NCBI RefSeq assembly: GCF_963583255.1
Contig: NC_084807.1
Coordinates: 3,001,372 to 3,065,371, forward strand
Direction: 5' to 3'
From: Pyrus communis
Taxonomy: Eukaryota; Streptophyta; Magnoliopsida; Rosales; Rosaceae
Length of the DNA: 64,000 nt
Shown here: positions 45,901-56,454 of the stretch, piece by piece
Layout of the letters: every line of letters begins with the position of its first letter
Numbering within the stretch: position 1 is the first letter of the stretch
Translations under genes and position numbers: made by a program
Notes under the pieces: generated by a model
What the model saw: only the letters and a program-made list of their open reading frames with translations
Database searches by the model: none
What the model was told of the DNA's origin: nothing

Positions 45901-47162
45901 TTAAACCTCCAAATGAACAGAAGAGTCACGTTTCAAACGATTTAGTCGAACATTCCCTAGAATGCACTCAGGCAACTCTGCTTGCTCCTTTGCCTCTATC
46001 AAAATTTCAAGGTCAACCACTATGCTCGTGACGTATCTGAGAACAAGTCCAATGATACTCGCCTCGGTTGATGATCCAATATCTACATCAATCTCTAGGA
46101 AATTGTCTTGCCTGAGATATTTGCAGGATACAGCTTTCCCCAGTAACCAAGCTTTTGTTCCAACAGTGCGCTTGACCATCCAATATCCTTGAGCAATACT
46201 TGGAATTATCTTTAAACTCCCATCCACAAACTTAGGAAACAAAGAATTTGGATTCGGAGGTCTGTCAGCGGCATAGTAAAATACCAAACTATAATTTGGT
46301 TTAGATGGAACCTAGAGATTAAGGACTAGTACAAATGGAGCTTCATTCCGGCTTCTGACTCGACAAGGCACCTTGGATGCAGTGCGAATCTATCTATGCT
46401 TTTATTAAGTTTGAACCAATCTACAGCTATGAGCTTGCGAAAGGAATCTCCTCCCATTACCTTAGAATTGTCCTCCAGGTAGTTCTTCCTCTGATCATAA
46501 TCCCTTACCACTTGGAGAGATGTCCAACAGTTTGTGACAGCCTCATCTTTCCCTTTGGTCAAGGAACCATGGAACTAGCTTGGATCAATATATAATGATT
46601 GCAGCGTCTTTGGAATCCAATTTTTTATTAGCATCTGCAGCTTGAGCTCGATTCAAAGCTAAGCTAGCGATGGCCCACGCAACATTCCTCAGTCTCACTT
46701 TTGCTTCATCATTGTCAAGTTCATCACTGTCACTCTCTTCATCAGAAGATGAAGAGCCTGCAGAAGTTGCATCAAAAAGTTCATCGTGCGCCCCCTCCGC
46801 CTCATATTCAGCATTGGAAACGGAAGCTTCAGCTGACTTCAATTGGATAACTGAAGCAGAAGATTTGAACATTTGTGCAGGATTTGATCCAATATAATCC
46901 TTCAGACCTGCCAATTGGCACAACAATGCATAAGGTACACTCTTCGAACTTTGAGAAGTGATTTTTCTCCCATTTCCACCAGCCCACAGAACGCATCTCC
47001 ACCGTTTGCGTCCCAAGACATCGTGGAGTATTTAAACCCATTGATGTTTTCAGATCTCTAATCTCCCAACTAGATGGATTTATATTTGTATGATGATATC
47101 CAGACTTCAGAGGCTTTTTCTTATGGACAGCTGGAAATTGCAAGATGGTGTACGTTCCATCT
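45901..47162 (-). pseudogene. EDR2-like (START/DUF1336) retropseudogene, 5' truncated
   Basis: Minus-strand reading gives the end of a START-type domain ('FPAVHKKKPLKSGY', 'SSWEIRDLKTS'), an acidic serine-rich linker and then DUF1336 to its natural C-terminus ('YWMVKRTVGTKAWLLGKAV', 'KYLRQDNFLEIDVDIGSS', 'GNVRLNRLKRDSSVHLEV'). Plant EDR2-type proteins act in lipid-linked defence and senescence control. This copy is dead. There is a frameshift before 'VPYALLCQLAGL' (about 46950), another near 46600, a compensated double indel near 46480-46520, a 1-bp deletion near 46330 and a TAG stop at 46312-46314. About 1.2 kb of coding sequence runs without introns, whereas EDR2 genes have many, so it is probably a reverse-transcribed copy. 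The N-terminal PH region is absent. Confidence 0.8.
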
Positions 47163-47539
47163 TGTCAAACATCCCTCCTCCTCCAACTTCACTTCTGGAG
47201 CTGGAGCTGTGCCGCTCACTCCCTACCTTATTAAACGGTGATCCGTCCATCTGCAAAAGCTAAATTTTCTCGTTCAGGCATTTGCAGCTAAATAATCGTA
47301 AATGGCAAAATTAAGTAGCAAAATTGAAGAAAATAAAAGCTAAATTTTCTGAGCAACCAAACACAAATACAAAGTAGCATCGATCAACAGACTCTAAAAT
47401 AAACGAGATAATCCTAATTTGTAGGCAATCCAAACTGATTCCTAAGAATAGGAGTTCCACTACTTATTTGCAGATAATTTAACTTCAATAATTAATAAAA
47501 TTATTTCCTAAAAGATGTTCCGATCGCTGCACCAATCAA
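47163..47539 (+). promoter_or_regulatory. Presumed promoter and 5' leader of the Lon gene
   Basis: This lies between the EDR2 pseudogene and the Lon start. No TATA box is evident. An upstream ATG at 47515 opens an out-of-frame reading frame that overlaps the Lon start and runs to 47730; its context (A at -3) is better than that of the Lon ATG at 47540 (C at -3). Confidence 0.35.
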
Positions 47540-50500
47540 ATGCTGAAGCTTTTGTCCTCTTCCTCGTCATGCCTTCACGGCCGAGTCCACGGCCTCCGCC
47601 CCGTGCCGGCCTCCGAGCTGGCGTCGCCGGTTCTCCGAGTTCTCGGCTCGCTAGCCGGATTGACTCGGCAGAACTTCCCTGCCTCGGCTCGCCGAGCTTT
47701 TTTTTGTTCGAACTCCGGCAACGTGTCTGACCAAGTGAGGGAAGTTGAGTTCAAGGCGGCAGGGAACGAGGCCGACGCCAAGTCCTCCTCCGGCATTGTG
47801 TCCACGAATCCCCGGCCCAAAGATTATCTTACGGTTTGTGGGCTCTGAGACTTTCGTTTTACTTCTTCTGTTTGGATTCCGAGAAAATGTTGTAGTGTGT
47901 GAGAAAATGTTCGAACTTGTTTTTCTTATCAATTTGTGAGGCAGGTTATAGCTTTGCCATTGCCGCATAGACCGCTGTTTCCGGGGTTTAACATGCCAAT
48001 TTATGTGAAGGTACATGAAATTATTGATTAACATGCAAATCGAATTTCATTTCGGTTCACACTTTTGTAAACAACTTGTTGTTTTTAATGTAGGATCCCA
48101 AATTGTTAGCAGCATTACAAGAAAGCCAAAGGCGGCGAGCTCCATATGCCGGCGCTTTCCTTCTGAAGGTTGAGCTGGGGACTGATCCCAGTTTGGTATC
48201 AGGTTCCGAGACAGATACAAACATACATGAATTGAAAGGGAAGGAGTTGTTTAATCGACTACATGAAGTCGGGACGCTTGCACAGGTATCCGATGCACAT
48301 ATATTCATGGATTAGACTTCCTTTTGATTTTTGATGTTGTAGTTGCTTGTATCTTTGTACATCAGATTTCAAGCATCCAAGGAGACCAAGTAGTCCTTAT
48401 TGGCCACAGCCGGCTTCGAATTACAGAGATGGTGAGTGGATGCCTCAAAAGTTTTGTAGAATCACACATAATACAAAGTAGTATTGTATTTTATTTTATT
48501 TTTGAGGTAAATATTGTTAAACTGAAGAATGTTATGGTTTCCCTGCAGGTTGATGAAGAACCCCTGACTGTAAAAGTTGACCATCTGAAGGCATGTTTAC
48601 TTTATTTAATCACGTATCAGATATTAATTGTAGGAGGTTGCACATGTATGATGGATTTTGTTTCGTTTTTCCTTCTTTCTTTTTTCTGACCGGGATATAC
48701 TTTATATTTCAGGATAAACCATATAACAAGGATAATCACGTCATAGATGCAACATCGTTTGAGCTTACATCACGTTTTATAGATCGTGTCAAGACTTGTT
48801 CGAATTGGTTAGATCATGTTAAGACATACACTCAGGTTTGTTCCGTTCATTTTTATAATGTTTGGATTTCTTGAAGGTTTTCCTTCTTGTGCGCTTATTT
48901 GGTTCGTTACCATTTTTTTTTTCCTGCAACTTCTGCAGAATTTGTTGTACCTTCTTCTTGGTTTTCCCCTTATTCATAAATGAGTTGATGAAGTAATTAA
49001 TATGTCGTTTTTAGGGAAATGATTGACTTAGTGAGAAAAAGTGGTTTACATAAACATCTTTGTGTGTTGATGTCTTACAATCATTTGGATTTAGAATTTG
49101 TTCATGTTAATTTTTTTATTGGAATTTTTCAGGATATACGTGATCTTAATATTCCAAGGTTCGCAGATTTTGGAGCTGCAATATCTGGTGCAAACAAATT
49201 GCAAGGTCAAGAAGTGCTTGAAGAGCTAGATGTGAGTATCACTTAATTTAAAAAGGGTATGGTGGATAGTAATTAGAGAGCTCATTCTTTACGTTGCTTA
49301 TTTTTAAAAATAATTTGTTTCAACGATCAAGTGTTGTGGAAAATGTAAATCTTCATGTCCAGCCTTTTTGTGCAAGTTGCTTATATTCCGAAAGGCTATA
49401 TAACACTTCTGTTATTGCTCAGGTGCATAAACGTTTAAAGCTCACCTTAGAACTGGTGAAGAAAGACATAGAAAACAGCAAGATTCAGGTATGGAAGCTG
49501 ATTTTCCATTTCTTGTTTTACGAATTCTAGTCTCCGTCATAGTTTGATTGGCTTTTGAACTTTCATTTATGGGGTTATTCTTAGGAGTCTATTGAAGAAG
49601 CAATTGAAGAGAACAACTCGTTGGATGAGCATCTTAAAGCCATCAAAAAAGCAATCAAAGAGAATAACTTGTTGAGTGAACAGCTTAAAGACATCAAAAG
49701 GGTATTTTTCTCCACCATTATGAGATATTTTTCTCCACCATTTTTGTAAGTTTTTCGTGCACTTTCAGTACGGATTCTCCGCTGACTATAAGTTAATGGA
49801 TAAGTTTTCACTTTGTGGTGGATCTTGTATCAGTTTCTTTATCCCAACCCTGGGCCTTTATGTAATTTATTTTGCTTGATATAATGCAGGAACTGGGTTT
49901 AGAGACAGATGATAAAACAACGCTTACCGGTTGATTTCTTATCTTTTATTTTCAACTTTTCAATCTGTACACATCATGACTACGATCTGTGCATTTTCTG
50001 CTCATTAATTCTTATCTGAGTATGACGCTAAGCATTTCTGTGGAAACTTAAGGTATTCTAAGTACTGATTTTTCGTGTAAGCAAAGGTAATTGTTGCATC
50101 ACTTTTCTGATCTTTTGATTGCAGATAAGTTTAGGGAGATGCTTGAACCAAACAGGGAAAACTGCCCACCTCATGTTTTGCAAGTTATAGAGGAAGAACT
50201 TACAAAACTGCACCAGTTGGAGGCCGGTTCAAGTGCATTTAATTTGGCACGTAATTACCTAGATTGGTTGACTTCAATTCCCTGGGGAAAATACAGGTTT
50301 TGCACTACTTAAAAACCTTATTGGGGCAATATTTGGGATTCAAATATATTGAACACCTATGTCTATTCCTAGTGCAGTGATGAAAACTTTGATGTTCTTC
50401 GGGCGCAAAAAATTCTTGATGAAGATCATTATGGACTAACTGATGTAAAGGAAAGGATTTTAGAATTTATTGCCGTTGGAAAACTCAGAGGAACCTCTCA

Positions 50501-53500
50501 AGGTTAGTATAGTTTTCAAGTTTTGTAATTGTCTATCTTGATTTGTTGGCATTGCCACACATCATGGAGTTCCCCTGTTTCTCAGACACTGATCTTGGCT
50601 CTTATTTTACATATATTATTCTATGGTTTTAACCAATGCTGCAAACTGTATTAGTTATTATTACATGAGGATTACTGATATTTTGCGTATATATCACAGG
50701 AAAAATCATCTGTCTCTCTGGCCCACCTGGAGTGGGCAAAACCAGCATTGGTCGTTCAATTGCACGTGCCCTGAACCGCAACTTCTTTCGGTTTTCTGTG
50801 GGAGGGTTATCTGATGTTGCTGAAATTAAGGTATTTGGGAAGAGCTCCTCAGTGTGAAGTATTGATAAAGAGATGTGCATCATGCAACTAATCTTATGAC
50901 ATTAAAATTTGACATGTACATCCAGGGGCATCGTCGAACCTACGTTGGTGGTATGCCAGGGAAGATGGTACAATGCCTTAAAAATGTGGGAACAGCTAAC
51001 CCTTTAGTTTTGATAGATGAGATTGACAAGGTAATAAATGATTGGTCAGCTTGCTTCATATTGTATTTTAGACAAATCCTATTTCTAGGTCTCTTTCCCT
51101 TGTAGTAGTGAGTAGTTATTTAAATTTCTTATTTACATAGATTATTATTAATTCTGAGTTTCATACTACTTTTAAGTTTTAATCTTCAAATTTGCGTTGT
51201 TTTGTTTCAGTTGGGAAGGGACCATGTTGGTGATCCGGCAAGTGCTTTGTTGGAGCTTCTTGATCCTGAGCAAAATGCTAATTTTCTAGATCATTATCTT
51301 GACGTTCCAATCGACCTATCAAAGGTTAGTACAGATATTTTTACTTCATTAAGAGAAAAATACCAATTTCCAGTAATAAAATTACCGATTTCAAGCATTT
51401 GGTGTCTGTGTTTCGATTGTTAAAATTGGTATAAGCTTAACCTCACAGTCTGTAGGATGGTTTAGTTTTCCAATTCTTTTACTGTCTCCACTCAGTGCTA
51501 GATGAGTTTATGCATTATGTTTGGTACTTGGGAAATCATATTTTTGAAGTTTTTGCTGTAGGTTCTGTTTGTATGTACAGCCAATGTTGTAGAGATGATA
51601 CCAAATCCTCTCTTGGATAGAATGGAGGTCATTTACGTAACTGGATATATCACTGATGAGAAAATGCAAATTGCTAGAGACTATTTGGAGAAGACCACAC
51701 GTGACGCATGTGGCATTCAACCCGAACAGGTACTTGTATCGGTCTTTATATGTGTAACGATGTGTTTGTATATTGTATCTGAATCATCGTTTATGTATGT
51801 CAAAATTATTATGCTCAGGTTGAAGTGACAGATACAGCTCTTCTTGCCCTTATTGAAAATTATTGCCGAGAAGCAGGTGTTAGGAACCTTGAAAAGCATA
51901 TAGAAAAGATCTACCGCAAGGTTTGTAAAATATCTATATCTTGATCATCATTGCAAACTTGCATCTTATCATATGATGAACCATGAATATCTACGTGTTT
52001 GAAATGTTTCCCCATAGTTCTCTTAGGTTCATGGAGCTTATTCTGAAGAGCAAATTTATGACGTTGTTGAGCAATCATATAATTCCCTGCCCAATGGTAT
52101 ACTTTAACCTCTTTAACCTATCTTTATAATGTGGCAGATAGCTCTCCAACTTGTCAGACAAGCAGCATCAGATGAACCAGTAGTTTCTGGTCAGATACAA
52201 TCTCCCCCAGATGGGCCTGCAGGTGTTGATGTCCAGCTTGCGGATACTGATGAAACCCAAGCAGAAGCTGTTGATAAGTTAGATCAAAGCGTGGTTGCAA
52301 GTAAGAACCAGATTGCAGCTGAGATGGTAGAGGGTAACGGTCATGAGTATAGTCCTCAAACCTCTGGAGAAGGAGTCGCGATTCAGACGGATCTACCAGG
52401 TGAACCTGCACTTGCAGAAGTTCAGGTTGCAGATACTGATGAACCTGTGGATTCAAAGGTATGTAACAAGTTATAAATTCTGGGTAATGACTTGCCCTGC
52501 ACCAGAAATGTTTTGAATGCAGTTGAATATGATTCCTGTTTGTTCCCTGATATAAACTTATTGTGCAGTTAGGTATTTATTCAGGGCTAGTTAAGTTAAC
52601 AATCTCTGTGACGAAGCTGAGAGAGTTTGGAAAAGAATTTTATGATTTAATTTAAAGAATAAATACGTAGAGACACTCGATGATGTGCAAGTTCCAAGTA
52701 ATATCAAATCATATTAAACTGCCTTTTTGGGCTCATCTTTTTCCTCTCGAGATACTTTCAGTTCAACGTTTTCATGTCATCTATAATTATAGCTGTCTTT
52801 ACAGGATACAAAAGAACCTGAGAGAATTCAGGAAGGTGAAACAACAAAAACAGTTGAGAAAGTTCTGGTTGACTCATCGAACTTGGATCATTTTGTTGGA
52901 AAACCTGTCTTCCATGCTGAACGAATCTATGATCAGACCCCGGTTGGAGTTGTTATGGGGCTTGCTTGGACTGCCATGGGTGGTTGTACGTTGTATATAG
53001 AGACCACTCAGATTGAGGAAGCAGAGGGGAAGGGATCCCTTCATGTCACTGGTCAACTTGGAGGTGTTATGAAAGAAAGTACCCAAATTGCACATACTGT
53101 TGCCAGAGCTATATTGCTCGACAAAGAGCCTGATAGCACTTTCTTTTCGAATTCCAAGCTTCATCTCCATGTTCCTGCAGGGGCCACGCCAAAGGATGGT
53201 CCTAGTGCTGGTTGCACCATGATCACGTCCATGCTCTCCGTTGCCATGAAGAAACCTATCAGGAGGGATTTGGCAATGACAGGAGAAGTAACGCTAACTG
53301 GGAGGATCCTCCCAATTGGCGGGGTATGTAAATCGACTCTTTCTTATGATTCAAGTTACGGGATTTTCTTCTATTTTTTGTATGCTTCAGGGTGGCTTAC
53401 CCTTGGTTTCCTCATGAAGAATTTTCAAGCAACATGCTTGTGTTTTTTTTCAGTGGTTTGTGTTATTGAATTTCGTTTTCGTAAACACTTTAGGTTAAGG

Positions 53501-53670
53501 AGAAAACGATAGCAGCAAGGAGGAGCGAAGTGAAGACAATCATACTTCCTGCATCAAACAGGAGGGATTTCGACAAGCTTGCCCCTAATATAAAAGGAGG
53601 TCTTGATGTTCACTTTGTAGATCACTACAGCCAGATATTCAATTTGGCTTTCAGTGATGACCCGAATTAG
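47540..53670 (+). CDS. LON1: Mitochondrial ATP-dependent Lon protease
   Basis: Twenty exons (47540-47833, 47945-48010, 48094-48285, 48366-48431, 48549-48590, 48713-48835, 49133-49231, 49423-49488, 49585-49701, 49890-49929, 50125-50296, 50378-50502, 50700-50830, 50926-51030, 51211-51324, 51562-51729, 51819-51920, 52138-52458, 52805-53323, 53494-53670) join in phase to give 1012 residues. The N-terminus is Ser/Arg-rich and fits a mitochondrial presequence. The substrate-binding N domain follows, then Walker A GPPGVGKT (475-482), Walker B 'LIDEID' (about 540-545) and the protease domain with Ser915 in 'PKDGPSAG' and Lys958 in 'KEKTIAA'. All catalytic residues are kept, so it should degrade damaged matrix proteins. 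Exon 5 has a GC donor; the other introns are GT-AG. Exon 9 holds two 17-residue repeats where relatives have a conserved 'QRRY' helix. Exon 18 is an acidic linker with the near-repeat 'VQLADTDE' / 'VQVADTDE'. Confidence 0.95.
49600..49701 (+). repeat. 51-bp in-frame duplication in Lon exon 9
   Basis: The two units 49600-49650 and 49651-49701 encode '[17 protein letters not shown]' and '[17 protein letters not shown]'. They are joined head to tail with no spacer, and the exon ends exactly at the second unit. Confidence 0.85.
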
Positions 53671-55610
53671 GAAAAAAAACTAGTCTCTCACCACACGCGA
53701 AAGTGTGTGGCAATTTACTCTTTTGTATTTTATTTTATTATGTAAAAAACTAAATTTACATGTGTAAGAGAAGAAAATGAAAATAAAAACAGATATGCCA
53801 GTCACTTCTCCCTCCTGTAGCTTCGTTTTGTCTTTTTACAGTTTTTTTTTCTTTTTAATTAAACTGTATTATTTAAAAAAATTAAAAAATAGAGTGGTAC
53901 TTTAGGCATTTTGATAGCTTCATGATTTTTCCTTCTCACTTTATAATTTTTGCTTATAGTTTTTATGCTTTTTATTTAAAAAAATAAAGAGAGGGATATA
54001 TTTGGTTTATATATATAGATAAGCCGTTCTTCCTCATAAATTTTCAGTGTAGAACTTCAATTTATTGCACATTACAGAGTTTCACAATGATTAGATTGAA
54101 ATCATTTACCTCGAGTTTTCGACGTAGATTCAAAACTAATACATGCATTTGGAATATCCTAAAAAGGTTTTTTTTCTTCACACGACAAGGTTTCCAATTT
54201 CCAATCCAAATAATTTCTAAATAACATTTTCTCTCCAATTCCGGAATATTTGGAGTTTTGTTCAACTCTTGTTTTCTCACGGTCCCATGATGCTAAGATC
54301 CCACCAATTAAGGTAACTAGTTTGCATAATTTGAGTAAGAGATTGTGTTGTGAGACATCAACCTAAGACCGTGAGAGCGTGAGAGAGAGAGAGAGTGACA
54401 ACGACATGACATGAACAAGGCCTTGAATGTGGTAATCACGAACAAAATGGATGTCAATTTTGATATGCTTCATCCAAGAAGAAACACTATAACGGCATTG
54501 AAGGAGAGTGCTGGGAAGACATAAGTCGAGTTCATATGTAACTTTCGTAAAACTAGGGCTCGTCTTGTAATGTTTTACAATATGATTTTTGAAATATTTA
54601 CTTTGAAAAAAAAAATTGAATTTTGTGTTTTAAGATACGAGAATGCATTTGGAAACCGAGAATGGTTTTTCAATAATTTTGAGTACAAACGACATTTTAC
54701 ACTTATTTATATTAAACAGAGAGAAAAAGTTTGAACGTTGAAGATGAAGATATTCTCAATCAGTCAATCCACCACTTGTATTTTTAAGAGCGCTAAAAGT
54801 GTATTGGTTCTATATTGAAATACGGATTTTTTTTATTTTTTTCCATTTCCAATCTAATCAATCTTATATCAATTCAATGTACCTAAACACCCGTTAATGG
54901 TGTGGATTCTCTAGTTTGGGGTATTTTTTTGCCGTTTTATGTCTTAGTTGTATTGTTAGAACTCAGAAGTTTTATAGTGAAATTTGTTAATAAAAAAATT
55001 AAATGATATAGAAAATATTTTGTTCTACAGTATATTAAACATGATTCCATCAAATGATTTAAATTGCTCACTTTAATTGAATTCTCACACACAAGAAAAT
55101 CATTCATGGAATCCAATCTTGTCAGTTATGAAAAATTTAGGGGTGCAATCCAATATTATCAACTAATTTTAGAACTGATCTAATGGTTCGATTTTAATAC
55201 CCTCGATATTATTGCTCTAAACTATAATAAAAAAAAGTGTTTAAAATTAAAACGCAATGAGTTGAAGAAAACTGTTCAATCCACGTACAGCAGGAACCAC
55301 TTGTTTAAACTACATTTGATTTGTTGGAAGATCAAAAAAAAAAAAAAAAAAAAAAAGAAAAACATGAAATGCCAATAAGACAAAATGAAAAAGGTAAACA
55401 GTGGAAACGTTAGTGGTTTTAAAAGGTGGATAAATGGTGGAATTTCATTATCATGCATCAATTACATTGGATATCCGACGCAAAACACACGAAAAAAAAG
55501 ACAACATAAAAGGCCACTCACGCACTTGTACGGAAAAAGACGGAAAGGAAGGAGTCGGAACCTCAATACCGAGTTTGTCATATCGATAAAATCCCCATAC
55601 TTTTTTAGTT
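53671..55610. other. Lon 3' region and gene-free interval
   Basis: The first about 150 bp are the likely Lon 3' untranslated region, with 'aataaaa' near 53781. The rest is AT-rich with no supported gene. Confidence 0.4.
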
Positions 55611-55671
55611 CTCTCCACTCTGATCCAAAAATTCCAATCTCTGTTCTCCCTCCTCCACCTGCGCCACGCCA

Positions 55672-55717
<46 letters not shown>

Positions 55718-56454
55718 CTAAATGTATGTTATACGTCTGTATTGTAGGAGTTTTGTACTTTAATTACTGGAGACAACTTTTACGTTTGTTTACCTGTTCA
55801 ATCTTTCATTTGTGGTTTTTTGTTTTGTTGGGATTCTGGGTTTTCTGTTTTGTTGTCAAAGGTATAAACTTTGCAGTTGGTTTTGTCAATCCTATGCATG
55901 TGCATTGAATGTCTGAATTCCTATGTTCTTGTTTTTACTCATTTACAGTCTGATTAAGGTTTTTTGAAACATGAAATCATGTAAATTTTGGAGATTGAGT
56001 GTGCTGGTCTGTGATATTTTGTAAAGTTGCTTCTTTTCTTTTTTTTTTTTCTTGATTTTTTGGTAACCAATTCACATTGGTCTGCAGACACTCCATTGCA
56101 GTTTTGTATGTGTTGAATTTTGGGGAAATTCTATTTAAACCCCCCAAATGCTGAGTGGGGGTGTAGAGAGCATTTGGGTGGGTGTCAATAGAACTCCCCT
56201 TGCAGTATGAATTATGATGGGGTTGTAAATTATGAGTTGTTTCAGTTGGGTACTTCCATTACATTTTGCTAATTTAAGTCGAATTGCTTATTGTAGGTAT
56301 CTCGAAAAACTTTTGTGGAAGTTGGATAAGATCACAGAAGGGTCTAATGCTACTATTACATTATGTTCTGGACAGCTGAATTTGAAAGCTGTGATGGAAT
56401 AGGAGAATTTCTGCGTTTGGGAAGTCTGAGATTGGTTTTCGTTTGCAATAAACA
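55611..56454 (+). promoter_or_regulatory. Probable 5' leader with intron of the HPAT gene
   Basis: A pyrimidine-rich leader around 55611-55673 ends 'ccaag|gtctct', a possible donor, followed by (CT)n(TA)n at 55674-55717. An acceptor-like 'cttattgtag' ends at 56297. A leader intron of about 620 bp would join these; it contains a small MITE (56122-56199). Frames at 55385-55747 and 55726-55908 are not convincing proteins. Confidence 0.4.
56122..56199. mobile_element. Small MITE, 78 bp
   Basis: The ends 'ggggaaattctatttaaacc' and, inverted, 'ggggagttctattgacaccc' make almost the whole element a hairpin ('ccccaaatgctgag' against 'gagcatttgggtgg'). No clear target duplication was found. Confidence 0.6.

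Noticed and set aside
55385..55747. 120-codon frame upstream of the HPAT gene
   Set aside because: It runs through a CT/TA microsatellite into 'LSLSLSLYIYIY' text and lies in the probable leader of the HPAT transcript.
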